Under the pieces are notes generated by a model, which ran no database searches, had not been told where the DNA came from, and saw nothing but the letters and a program-made list of their open reading frames with translations. Of a DNA stretch of 64,000 nt, positions 45,517-56,728 are shown piece after piece (positions within the stretch are counted from its first letter, which is position 1; every line of letters starts with the position of its first letter). The DNA comes from Aphelenchoides besseyi (taxonomy: Eukaryota > Nematoda > Chromadorea > Rhabditida > Aphelenchoididae), in the NCBI GenBank assembly GCA_024699855.1, contig JAMPIQ010000003.1, positions 5,890,001 to 5,954,000 on the forward strand, read 5' to 3'. The position numbers and the translations under genes were made by a program.

Positions 45517-46214
45517 CTGAAAAAGCTAATCCAAACGACGTTCTCGTCGGTGATCGCCGTACTGAAGGAAGGAAGAAAGCGGCTAAAAACCAAAACTGGG
45601 ATCACTATTCTTGAACGCTTTCTTTCCTTTCACACGTTCCTCGTTGCAGGAGCTCGTTCCTTCATCGTTCAAAGTTTCGCTTGTCAAGAAAATCTGCGCG
45701 GGGAGGAAGCCCGTAATGAGCGCGAAGACGGCGACGAACGGTGGTAGGGCTTGCGGTTTGGGCATAAACCAAGACACAAACGGCCTTTTCTTGAGCGGTG
45801 CATCAAGAGAGTTAATTACAACTGGCCACTAAGCAAGAAGAATATCTATAAGGCGAACGAGTGTGGCGGTACGGACGGATCCGCTTAATCCGGGCGAAGC
45901 TTAAAGAAGTCCGCCTTTTAGCTCGAAGCTACAGGTGGAGGAAGAGCTGTGTTTCGATGGCCCTGTTGTTCAGGATGAGTTACGGTGGGGAGTGCTGTTG
46001 CTTTAGCGAGGGGTGTTGTTCAAATGGCCCTTAAAAGTGTTCACATTGGCTAATAAGATGGTTTTTATTACACGAAATCTCATTGACAAGTTGTCTTCTT
46101 CTCATCAACAGACTTTAATGATTTTTGCAACTGTTTAGTAATACGTATTGATAACATGGCTTTACGGTTCTTCTAGTTTTTATTCAGACAAAATACCTGC
46201 CATTAATATGTGCA

Positions 46215-48533
46215 TTATCTGTTACAAAATATTTGAGCTCGTTTGACCGTTAAAAAGACGAAGAAAACCGATGTTACAAGAAGTCCAAGAGCTACAATAA
46301 AGATTCCTTGCCATTGCTCGATAGGTCGAAGCGGTTCAGGTAGAACTTCCGCGAGATAATCGGTACCCGATTGCCATCGACAGAACTCGTCGGTTTTGGC
46401 GAACGCTTGTTGTTCTTTTCGACGGCAACTGGGAATGCGAGTTTGATTTAAAAACTCGTGGAAAAGAATCAAATTAGCAAATCGATCGGTACTTAAAGTT
46501 GCGGCATATGTTAGAATTTCATTTGTTGAAGTAAACGACTGGTAGCTCCTAGAATCCAAGTGTTATTATCATCTTTCGTTCTACGGTTTTACTTCAGAAA
46601 TCCGCCAGCAATTGTGCTCGACACGCTTGCGAAGAGAATAGCAGTGATAAGAACTTTGTGACAGTCAGTCATCAATGTGTAAAGAGCGAGAACGAGTAGT
46701 TTATAGCACAGATACGTGCAACTGATGGACAAAATGAGTGTTATTAGATTTTGGGCAGTAAAAGCCGGATAGACGATCCTGCAAGTGTGATTTACTGCGA
46801 ATCTGTTTCCATTAATCTACCAAATAAAACTGATAGCCGACAGAATGATAGAAAAAAGATCTAAAATCGCCGAAGATGCAATGAACGCCAAAAGCATCAA
46901 AACTGCGTTGTACAAACTCTCCGAAACTTCCCAGAACATTACGTGTCGTAAATGTTTAACTAAACTGTCGTTTTGATTTGAACGAAACATTTAACGAACA
47001 TGTAAATGAGGTGCAGAAAGTGGACGAAAGTGCCGTGAAGAAGTTCAGAGCGAAGATCGTTCCGGCAGACGATTGGGGCGAATGTTTGTCGTTCGAATAA
47101 AAACGACCACCGAAAGATGCCACAAAGAGAATAGCAATCAAAAGAATAAATTGAGCAAATATGGTCGAATATGAGCGAATGAAAACAAGTAGATTTCGAC
47201 TAAAACCAACTTTCTATTACTCCTTCAGAGAAACCTAATCACCTAACCAAAACCCAAAATCGTCTGCTCTGCGTAGGTGCTCCGAAATAACAAGACAATA
47301 CGGGAGTATCACTTGGTAATTGTTGGACGTAAGCCGACAGATCCAAAGCTGAACGCCGTTTCTGCAATTGTTTGAACTGCGGTTATCTGATGACTTCACT
47401 TCAAACCTTAAAGACGTCAACTAAGTTTGCTGCTTTGCTTTGTGTCTCTGCGTAACTCTCCGGTGTCTCTCGATCGACGGTTGCGAGAGAAACTGAATGT
47501 TCGATATTTGAAATGCACTCTAAATACTTACGGTAATAGACTGCTGGATTCTCTGTTATTGGACATCGATATCCAATCTGACTGAAGTAGTGGGGCATGA
47601 ATCTGCTCGGACCTAAACAATTATACAGTTGAATGACATGTACTTGTTAGTACCCGAATAAACAACTTCGCCATAAAACAAAAGTGTTAGTTGTCCTAAA
47701 AGTTGATAGACATCCGAACGCGGACAACGCATCGTAACGATTGCCATTCGTGAGTAACGACGAACATGTTCACGCAGCGAAGAAATTAATTGATAATTAC
47801 TTAAAGCATCCAAATCCAAAAGTGCATCATCGACAAGAATAAGAACTGAAGAATTAAGTCAACAATCTAAAGAACACAAAAACAAACCGGGATCTTTGAT
47901 TAGATGTAAAACAAGAACCAAACGTCTTCGAGCACTTTCCGTCAAATCGCTAACTAAACGTTGAGAGTGAAGAGTCAAATCAAACTGTTGCATTAACGTT
48001 GAACCCTAAAGCTTTTTTGCTTTAATACGTCGCGCGAAGGAACATACCCGATGAGCAATAGCTTCGGCGTTGCAGTTTAATGAAAGTTGCGAGTGAAAGC
48101 GAACGGTCTGTTCAACAGTCAGAAACTCAAGTAGATGAACACCAAAATTTACCGATCCACACAAACTCGTAAAGCGTTCATCTATTTCATTCGGAATAAT
48201 GTTGGTTTGCCAAACTTACTTGTCAGTGGCTGTCCGTTCAAACTGATTTCTCCGCTTACATTTCCCGCTATTCGACCAGCAATCACATCCAAAAGTGTCG
48301 ATTTGCCCGATCCTGCACTTCCCATTACTCCATGAACTTCGCCGTGATTAACTCGAAATGTAACTTCATTCAAAAACTGTGCCGTTAGTGGTGGTGAGTA
48401 CATAGTCGTGAACCTAAACTATGAAGTCGAATATGGTGACCACGAATACAAACCATGATCCTTTCGAAAAAGTACGAACAAAAGACAAATTCTTGACTTC
48501 TAATGCAACACCTGAACCGTCCGTCGTTTGCAT
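46215..48533 (-). CDS. ABCG8-like half-transporter with eroded ATPase motifs
   Basis: A sterol-transporter-type ABCG half, expected to dimerise with the ABCG5-like product encoded head to head. The NBD starts VALEVKNLSFVR; Walker A is intact (GSAGSGKSTLLDVIAGR, then SGEISLNGQPL). Other motifs are changed: Q-loop SVNFGVHLLEFLTV lacks Gln, signature LSGGE reads DLTESARRRL, Walker B LILVDDALLDLD has Asp for the catalytic Glu, and the H-loop is TMRCPRSDVYQL with Arg for His. The switch MPHYFSQIGYRCPITENP and TVDRETPESYAET favour ABCG8 over ABCG5. Membrane helices occupy about 47140-46250. The start is the ATG at 48533, seven bases after CGCAATTTCAG; frames further upstream lack an in-frame ATG. 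Exon edges in the membrane half are uncertain. Confidence 0.82.
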
Positions 48534-49517
48534 CAGGAATCTGAAATTGCGGTGAAAAAATAACAATTGTAACTGTGAACACGAATCCACTTTCTCTGTG
48601 GGCTTAGAATCTTTCGGCGAGTCAAGAGCATCGACGGGATATCGAAATGCTGAGATGACAGCAATTTGCGATTCGAAATGCGATCGCCGCGCTCGAGAAG
48701 TTCGGACGTGTCGGACGGCAAAAACTACGTGACGACAATGAGGAGCATTGCCGGTGAATCGTTTTGACCTCAACTGCTCGCCATTCAAGACGACAATTGA
48801 GAAATGATGATGGTCATCTCGAAAAATTTATGTGGTTTCGCCGGAAAGATTTCGCTTCTGTCTTATTGTTTGGATAAGCAAATAGCTTGTGATTCGACTT
48901 CTCATTTCTAGCCGGTGCTCATTTTGCTACGCCAATTTTACGCTTCGAAAGTTTTGTATTTTAACCAAGAACGTTCGTTCATGACGACTGTTGTCCATTT
49001 ATCGCCAATTAACTGCGATTGATTGATCATACTCGAGTTATTTTACGCTCAACCATCCGATTAGAGGATGTTGAATCACGATCCTCGACAGTTACATTTC
49101 ACTTCTCCACTACATGCCGACTACTTGGTGAGGTTTGAAGACTGTTTTTAAACGACAATAAAAAGCCGGAATGATCTTTTTGCGGATATCCGTTAACACA
49201 GCAGGTTGTCGATTCATTAGTCAACAATTTTTGGTGCCTGCGGCGGGCTGATTGACGTTTCCAACCGCGCACTAATGTCCGTTAGTGGTGTTTAAATCGG
49301 TTTGAACGACCATTGAAATCGATTCACTGATTCGTCTCAACGGTTGAAACTTTTCTCAAAAGTCGTCGGTTGATGGTCGAAAACAAATCATTTTCACAGT
49401 CAATTAAATTTTATTGTTTCTTCAATCTTATTGCTGTTCGAAAACTCCTTTACTCGTTAATTTCTTTCTGCGCTTACACTTCGTTTTCAGAGCGATACGT
49501 TGGATCAAGCATCAGCG
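48534..49517. promoter_or_regulatory. Shared divergent promoter region of the ABCG8/ABCG5-like pair
   Basis: Just under 1 kb separates the two start codons. Acceptor sequences sit at both edges (CGCAATTTCAG before 48533 minus; TTCGTTTTCAG before 49518 plus). The interior has several unsupported open frames. I see no specific factor site that I would defend. Confidence 0.45.
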
Positions 49518-52502
49518 ATGGCTGAGTCTCATTCCATTTCCGTCGGCGATTCTCAGCATTTGGAACGAGTGGAGTCGCCGCTTTCACCTCCATTTCCACG
49601 ACCCACTCACGCACTTTCAATTCCTAAAGGTTTACCACGAACTCATATAGCGCCCGGAAGTTTGTTGGACGAAATCTCTGCAGTTGCCGCCGCCCACTCT
49701 GATTTTCGACATGAATGGGACTCGAGGTTTGTTGATTCGAAAGCAACAATTAGCATCAATTAGCTTTCAGACCACATCATCGACTCATAAACATGCCGAA
49801 CTCGCCGCCGAGCACTACAACTGAGCCCTCAACTGATGAGATGCATTACGCCGAATCGGACATTCCGTTGCCATTACCTCCCTTCCCGGGGAATTCTCGA
49901 TTCGAACCGTTTGGTCGTCATCGCTATTCACACCAACAGTCAAAATCGAAACGTTGTGTTAGCGATGAAGATGACGAAGAGGAAGAGAGACGCCCGCAAA
50001 AACGCCGTCGACATCATTCGACTGCCAGTCGAGTTCCGGCTGAATTACCATCGTTGAAACGACATCAATCGCATTACTTTTCAAATGTCGATCTTTTCCA
50101 ACAACAAGACAGTAATTTTAATTATTTGAAATATGCCAAAGCATCCGATATTCGAACAACTCCATCGGCGTAAATTACTGAGTGTGTGAGAAGCGGTTAA
50201 TGAATTTTTTAGTAGTCCGCATATTCGAATAATGGACTTGTGCTTTGACTTCGATCCAAGATCTCAATTCGATCGTTTAATGTTGCGATCTGCGGAACAT
50301 CATCGTCTGTTGCATCATCTAACCTTTGAATTGTTCGCTGGCGACACTCTTGCTCTTCTTTACACGGCAGGTAATCCACTCTCTTAATTGCTTGTCTATA
50401 CTGATTTTAAGAAAGTGAAATGCAAACGTTCATTCGAGTACTTGCGCATTCTGAACTACCACAAGGACGAGTTCATGGTGTGTTGGAAATCAACGGTCAT
50501 AAACTGAAACCACGACAGTTTGGGGAACGTGTTGCACATGTTTCAAGTTCTTCGTTACCGTCTGGCCTTACCCTCAGTGAACATCTCAATCTCTATTCCT
50601 CTTTAGTTCAACCGGCAACCACAGCTTTTAAAAGACAAGAGACGGTAATCGTGAACCATAACGCAACGATAATTGTTGTTTTTCAGATAGAACAGCTAAT
50701 TCAAGGGCTTGCTCTTGCACCATTTCGAACACAACTCGTTGAAAAATTGGGTCGGAACGAAGTTCAACGTTTGAAGCTCGCTTCAAAGATGCTTCTCGAT
50801 ACGGGTATGAGGTCTATTAATCAAATCAATAATCCACTCCAGATTTACTGTTATGTGAAAACATTTTACGTGACATGGACGTCTATGATGCTGCGTTCAT
50901 CATTGATTTTGTACGTGATTGGGCCCAACGCTTAAAAAGAATTGTAATCGTCGCAATGAATCCACCAACGCCTGAAATTCTGACGATGTTTGGGAAAAGT
51001 AGCGTTCAAATTAGGTCGATCTCCGTAAGATGTTCTTTTAGCTGCTATTCTCACTTGTGGTCGAATGGTCTTCATGGGCGAGAGTGGAGAAATGTCCGGC
51101 TATTTTCAATCGATCGGCTACAGTTGTCCGCCGTTCAAGAATCCTTGTGATTACTACGTTGATCTGGTGACACACGATGTGTTGACCGTCGAATCGGCAC
51201 GTGAGTCAATGGCACGAATACGAACGTTGGCCGAGATATGGACACACAAAGATTCTCCGCTAAATCCTCCACGCGGAAATATCGTATCTCCGAAAGTGCA
51301 ACATGCTGGTCTAATTGCTAAAATCTTTGTTTTGTATAAGTCAGTTCTAAATAGTCTTCGCAATAATACAAGTTCAGGTTATTTTGGTGTCGTATTTTAA
51401 ATCGACCTTTGTCGATTTGTTGGGAAGTTGTGGTCGCAATGATGATGTCTCTTTTGTTGGGTTGGATCTTCTTCCAGTTGCCATTGGATCGTCGGTCGGG
51501 AATTAACGATCGTCAGGGATTTCTTTGCTCACTCCTTTTAATCTGTCAACTGCCGCTGACGCTCGCTGGAACACGAACCGGTAAGTCATTTTTCCTGATG
51601 CTTAACATTATTCGTTTTAGTTATTCTTGATTGGCCATTACTCGAACATGATCTCGCCTTTGGAGCTTATTCACGACGTGTCTATTTAATTTCAAAGGTT
51701 GATTTTTAACAGTTGGGATGTTCTAAGCGAAAAATTTTTAGTTACTGTTTGATTTACCTGTTGCGACGATCTCCGGGCTTGCTTACGCAGTTCCGGCGTA
51801 CATATTGACAAACCAAAATCCAATAGTTGAATCGGAAATAAGCGTTCTACTTTCATTTGTTATAGTGGTTACATTGAACTATCTTCTTGCTCGTTATGCT
51901 GCTTGGTGTTTCGCGCTGTTTGCGCAATCCGTGCTTACTGGAGCTTTACAATACTGCAAGTTTATGAGCAACTACACTTATTCCCATCGTATTTTAGGTT
52001 TCACGTTCGGCCTTCTTCTTTTGTTTTCCGGATTCCTGATTCATCCTGAAGACCAGCTACTATCGAACGTTCAGGCGTATAATCCTGTCAAAGTTCTTGG
52101 TGCCGATTTGCTTCGTGCAAGTTTTCTTGGTCGTTCCAAAACTTCGGAATTCATGTCGTCAACTTTCGATTTGCGACGTCCGGGTAATCGCACTGAAATC
52201 TTTATTGACTGTCAAAAGAAAAAGATACTTGCAACAAAGTTGAAACAAGTAATCGTAATTATCTTCATCATATCTAAACTCTCAATATTCAGATTCCAAT
52301 TTATACGGTTGCAAAATGTCTTCAAACAACAGGGTCCGAAGCGTTCAAGTTTTCTGGTTTTCTTCCCGCTTCTCTCGACTTCGAACATAGCGGTTGGCTT
52401 ATTCTGAGCGTCGGTTTAATGCTGTCGATTAGTCTAATTGCGGTTGTTCATCAACAGCATCGAACGAAACGAAATCCAGTGACCATTAAAACATTCAAAT
52501 GA
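49518..52502 (+). CDS. ABCG5-like half-transporter with degenerate nucleotide-binding domain and long N-terminus
   Basis: The partner of the ABCG8-like gene. The first 210-220 residues are an extension rich in Pro, Ser and charged residues, with the block SDEDDEEEERRPQKRRRHHS. The NBD begins near 50230 (MDLCFDF). Walker A is gone (LALLYTAESEMQTFIRVLAH), the Q-loop is AHVSSSSLPSGLTL, the signature is EKLGRNEVQRLKLA, Walker B is LLLCENILRDMD with Cys for Asp, and the H-loop is AMNPPTPEI with Asn for His. The fold is still clear: INGHKLKPRQF, KVAILTCGRMVFMGESGEMS, IGYSCPPFKNPCDYYVDL match ABCG5. Six membrane helices span about 51410-52470, with FSGFLIHPEDQL late. The ATG is 27 bases after TTCGTTTTCAG. 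The reading frame is intact throughout, arguing against a pseudogene. Confidence 0.85.
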
Positions 52503-52669
52503 GAAATTGTTCGCAATGCCATTAGTTGTCAAATAAACTTGTTAGCTAACCACAGACTATTTGGTCTGACGCCATTTACTCAAAAGCAACCAGAACAAAC
52601 GAACAATTCGAATTGTTTGCAGCATTCGATTCAATAACGGAAATAAGAACTGCAAATCTTAATTGATTC

Positions 52670-53864
52670 TCACGTTTGTGCTATGCGACAGCTCGGCTTT
52701 CTGCGAATTGAAGCACGAGAATCCCGAGGCGTATTAATCAAAGCACCACGTGTTGTGAAACTCAACGATGTCTTCCGGGCACTAATAAACAGTTTTCGGG
52801 AATAGACGCGTATTTCGTGATGCTTTAAAAGATAAATAAAAACCATGATGCAAGAGTTGAATGCTTCGCCGATACCAAACAAAATAGACATATGACCTCT
52901 AAGAATTTCGCTTCCGTTCAAGACCTAAAACAATGTTATCATGTGTGAATGTTAAGTCAACTTACAAATACCAAAATAGAAAGAAAGATCGGAACACAAC
53001 AGAAAATCAAGTAACAAATAACAATCAAACTTATTGAAATAAACGCCCGCTGTTGAACTCTGAGTGTATGAAGATGTTTCGAGTATTTTGATGTCAATTT
53101 CTGATTCAACAAACGAACAGCACGTACATAGAGTCCTTTAATAGACGGTTAATTGGTCAAGTTATGCTCAAGGAACTAACCAATGACAAAGAACGAGTTA
53201 AGGAATCCACAACTCAACCACACCGCCTGATAAGTCGTCGTCGAAGCTGCACCAACCGTACACTGTTTGACTGTTTCATCGGAAACATTCCAAAAAGATA
53301 GTAACGAAAAGAAAACTCCAAAAACAATACAACTGCCCACAACAATCGTAATTCTTATCTAAAACTTTTGTTATAATTTCAACTTGATATAACAACTTAC
53401 CCTCAGGTTTATCATGTAATGGCACGGCCAACGAACTGCACTATATCGATCCAACGCCAAGGCGAACAAAAGTACTTGACCAAAAACTACTCCAAACATT
53501 TGAATTTGTCCGACGGCCAAACATTGAATTCGGTGATATCCTTTCTCGCCGGTAACCAATTTACTGTAAATTGCACGCACCAGGATACCCAAACCTGAAG
53601 TTGTTTGTTATTGATCGATTCGCCCTTTGTCAGCTTACCAACTATACATCCACTCACTGATAATAACGATATCAGAATGTTGGATTGAATTCGACGAAAA
53701 GCCGGAAACTTGAGGAAGATCAAGATAACCAGAATGTTGCTCAACACCGCCAATATCCCAACGATTAGACGAACAAGAAACACGGACAGAAACCCATCCG
53801 GATCGTCATAATCGGACATTCGACTGCGATTGTCGGCAAAGAAGATATGATCGAAATTGAACAT
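52670..53864 (-). CDS. Rhodopsin-like seven-pass receptor (Srsx-type)
   Basis: A G-protein-coupled receptor of about 330 residues. TM1 (LVRLIVGILAVLSNILVILI) has the class A N in SN. TM2 is ILISLLSVSGCIVG. TM3 ends with the DRY motif in LFALALDRYSAVRWP. TM5 lies near 53170-53230 and TM6 is RAFISISLIVICYLIFCCVP. In TM7 FNSCIMVFIYLL replaces the usual NPxxY with NSCIMVFIY. A basic, Ser-rich tail follows. This pattern fits the nematode serpentine receptors of the Srsx/Srw type, and a peptide or chemosensory ligand is likely. Five or more exons with short introns; start ATG at 53864-53862. Ends 167 bases from the ABCG5-like stop, converging. Confidence 0.82.
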
Positions 53865-54146
53865 CTTTTAATTGGTCAGTTTCGTGAAACAACAAATCCA
53901 CGGAATAAACAAACTTCTAGAAACGGAATTACAAAATTCTAAGCATTCGAGGCTTTTTTTTGGCGCTTTCAAATATTCGAAGACAAACAAAAATGCTAAG
54001 AGTGGAAAGACAGTGGGATTAACGCAAACACAAACTCGACCAACGGCATGGGGAATGTAAAGAAATTTAGAAATTAAAAACAACGGTCAACGTGGATTTG
54101 CGAGTGAAAAACGTGTTGTCCGCCGGCTGAGTTTAAAAGTCGACAA

Positions 54147-54898
54147 CTACCGTACGTCCTTTTCCATGATCAGTGCGGTGGGACAGTGAGTACGTCGATA
54201 GAAGTCGGCAACTTCGTCAACAACAACAAACCCAAACTTTTCGTAAAAAGCTCGAGCATCTTCGTTGTCTTTCTAAACACTCTCGTTTAGTTGTTCACGA
54301 GTTCGAAATCACCTGAACGTGCAAGTAAATCGACTTCACGTCTCGGTTTTGTTCACAAAAACGCTTGGCAATCGCGAACATCGCCGTACCGATACCTCTT
54401 CTAAACCCAACAATCGAGAGCATTCAAACTGTCACTCACCGTCGCCAAAACACGTTCACGCCAAATACCGAAATGTAAAGTTTCTTGTTCTCGTCAGTTT
54501 CTTCGAATTTCGCACAAAAAGCGCCAATGATTTTGGTGGTACGATCGGTGACAATCAGAGAAATCGGCCAATGGAGAATCTGTTTGTAAAAATCGTTGTC
54601 ATAAGACACCGGAAAAACGGAAAGAATGAACGTTTTTAGTTGCTAAAAGGCTTATGATTAACTCCATTGTGAAGGTACTTACTTTGAGTTGTTCCTTTTC
54701 GATTCGTGCTACTTTGAAAGGACGATCACATTTTTGTTCGGTCGAACAACAATCCGCGTATTCGGAGCATAACTCCAACTTTTTCTGAACCATAACAAAA
54801 AGTTAAGAGCACTGAAGTTTGCCGCCAATTTCTTTTCAATTCGCTTCGTTTTTACTCACTGGAAAGAGATGTCCATTCGACTTGTACGAGTTGGCCAT
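54147..54898 (-). CDS. NAA50: N-alpha-acetyltransferase 50 (San), Cys-rich N-terminus
   Basis: The GNAT-fold catalytic subunit that acetylates Met-starting N-termini and is needed for sister-chromatid cohesion. Core motifs in order: the peptide-binding FPVSYDNDFYKQIL, the beta-sheet KLYISVFGVNVFWRR, the acetyl-CoA loop RRRGIGTAMF, SIYLHVQKDNEDARAFYEKF and the end TALIMEKDVR. The first of these comes from an exon starting at CAACTAAAAACG (about 54645), which the unspliced frame misses. In front of the usual NAA50 start there is an additional stretch of about 45 residues with six cysteines (ELCSEYADCCSTEQKC). The start (54898) is only 42 bases from that of the IRAK gene on the other strand. Confidence 0.88.
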
Positions 54899-54940
54899 CT
54901 GAAAAAAGCATATAATCCGAAGACATCGGTCGGAAAGTAA
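54899..54940. promoter_or_regulatory. 42-base space between divergent start codons
   Basis: The NAA50 ATG (minus) and the IRAK ATG (plus) are separated by 42 bases, so promoters must overlap the opposite gene's first exon or one gene must have a distant, trans-spliced first exon. There is no TATA box or clear acceptor within it. Confidence 0.45.
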
Positions 54941-56683
54941 ATGTCCGAAGTAACCGAATATGTTTTCCAATTGCCAACAATTATTGTTCACGAGTTGTGT
55001 GAATCACTGGACTCTGATCAACAGTGGGAAGAAGTCGGTGAGGCAACGATCTTCGACGTTTGATTTTGTCGATTAAGCACGGGCAATGCCCGGAATTAAC
55101 TCCAACGACATCGATGGTTGTCGTCGATGTGCGAAACCAACCGAAGCGTTGATTCGCATTTGGGGCTCAAAAGGGTACAAAACTCTGGACTTGTACAAAG
55201 TTTTTGGACGAGTTCGATACGTGAAATGTATGCGTCTGTTGCATCCGTACAGTAAGTTTTGAATACTTTCATTGTTCTACGTTGTTTTAGTTGATGAGAA
55301 ATTTCATAAAATCACTAGTTCTGTGATTCAAAAGAAGCCAGTTTTGTCGCCGAGAGTTACGAACACAAATGATGCGCACTCGGTTGGTCGTTTCTCCGAA
55401 CACACTCAGCCATCGACTGTCTATTCGAAGAAAGCGACTTCTCAAGCCGAATTGCAGTTCCTAAGCGAAGGGTAATAGCACAAACACAGTCATTTTATTT
55501 AAGAAGTTCAGAGAAACTTCGAGCTCATCAAACGACATCTTCACAGGACTTCAGAACACGCCGATGGTTAAATACGACGATATTCGGAAAGCGACCAATG
55601 ACTTTGCACAAGAGCAAATTTGCGGAAAAGGCGGCTATGGAGTTGTGTATCGCGGTGTTTGGCAACATACTGAAGTGGCGATAAAGAGAATAAAAACACA
55701 AAAAGATGGAGTGAATGCTGTAAGTGAATAAACAGTGTATTTCGTGAGATAAGAAACCATTTGCAGAACAAAGAAAGGATACGACAAAGTCTTCAGGAGC
55801 TTCGACATCTTTCCAAGTTGAGACACGACAACATTCTTTCTTTGTATGCATATTCAATGGATGGAAATGATCCGTGTTTGATTTATCAGTTCATGTCGAA
55901 TGGATCGTTAGAAGATCGAATATTATGTCGAGTAAGTAGCTGAAAAAGACTGTCGACTCTTTTTCTTAGAACAACACAAAACCACTGAGTTGGGAGCTAC
56001 GAAAGTCGATTTGTGAAGGTGCGAGCAAAGGTATAAATTTCTTGCATCAAATTGGTGCAACGCCGATCATTCACGGGGACATCAAGTGCGCGAACATTCT
56101 TCTCGACAAGCACATGGAACCAAAGATTGGCGATTTCGGTTTGAGTCGTGATGGACAGGTCGAATTGGATGCTGCCGACAAATCGCCAATGATTGCATCG
56201 CACATAAAAGGAACCTTGGCTTATTTACCTCCAGAATTCACACGAAGGTCAGTAGTTGTTTTCGAAGTCAAATATTTTTTATTTTCAGCAAGATTCTAAC
56301 TCCAAAATTGGACGTTTACAGTTTCGGCGTTGTTCTGTTAGAAGTCGCAACAGGTATGGGACTGTTACGGTATTTGTTATTGAGTTTCAGGTCTACGTGC
56401 ATATTCGGATTCTCGTCAACCGCATAGTTTGGTTGCATTCGTGAACAAGATCACAGCCGAAATTGGGGAACGACCAAAGGAAGTTGCCAGTACTCTTAGC
56501 GACAAGAAGGTCGAACTGAACGGTAAGGGAAGACCATCGACTATCACTGAACATTTCAACTTAGAAAACAACAAACACATTTTCTCGACACTTTTACAAT
56601 TGGGACTCAGATGCTCGGTGGAAAGATATCAATCACGTCCGGTATTTTCAGAAATAACACAAGCTCTAACTCTTCTTTCCTAA
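54941..56683 (+). CDS. IRAK/Pelle-type death-domain protein kinase
   Basis: A cytoplasmic Ser/Thr kinase downstream of Toll/IL-1 receptors; the C. elegans counterpart is PIK-1. The N-terminal death domain runs over about 54941-55255 (WEEVARAMPGINSNDI, PTEALIRIWGSKGYKTLDL). A Ser/Thr-rich linker leads to the kinase domain from 55570: glycine loop ICGKGGYGVVYRGVW, VAIKRIKTQ with the ATP lysine, gatekeeper region CLIYQFMSNGSLED (Tyr, an IRAK trait), catalytic loop IIHGDIKCANILLD (HGD, a non-RD kinase as in Pelle/IRAK), KIGDFGLSR, then GTLAYLPPEF and KLDVYSFGVVLLEVATGLRA. Catalytic residues are all present. The C-terminal tail is short, without the extension of vertebrate IRAK1. The start ATG is the first in the gene and in frame with the death domain. 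Confidence 0.92.
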
Positions 56684-56728
56684 TAATTTATTATTGTACA
56701 AATAAACGAACATTAACCGGGAACAATT
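56684..56728. terminator. 45-base convergent 3' interval with poly(A) signals on both strands
   Basis: Between the IRAK stop and the stop of the gene at 56729 there are AATAAA on plus (56701-56706) and AATAAA on minus (56692-56687). Each lies within about 20-45 bases of its own stop, so the two transcripts must overlap at their 3' ends. Confidence 0.45.

Larger units (their letters stand above)
45059..46214. other. Non-coding block rich in inverted repeats
   Basis: No protein gene is supported; the plus-strand frame 45327-45614 runs straight through two hairpins. The block contains a long inverted repeat (45271-45413), a microRNA-like hairpin (45446-45516) and a GC-rich tract (about 45840-46030) with several short repeated motifs (TGTTGTTCA twice, ATGGCCCT twice, GGTGGGG-GTGCTG more than once). 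Its composition differs from the surrounding AT-rich spacers. A structured RNA gene or decayed small mobile element is possible. Confidence 0.4.

Noticed and set aside
45327..45614. 95-codon plus-strand frame as a protein gene
   Set aside because: It spans most of one arm of the inverted repeat and the microRNA-like hairpin; its sequence is explained by those structures.
48414..48788. N-terminal extension of the ABCG8-like gene
   Set aside because: No in-frame ATG upstream, and CGCAATTTCAG just before 48533 gives a clean trans-spliced start.
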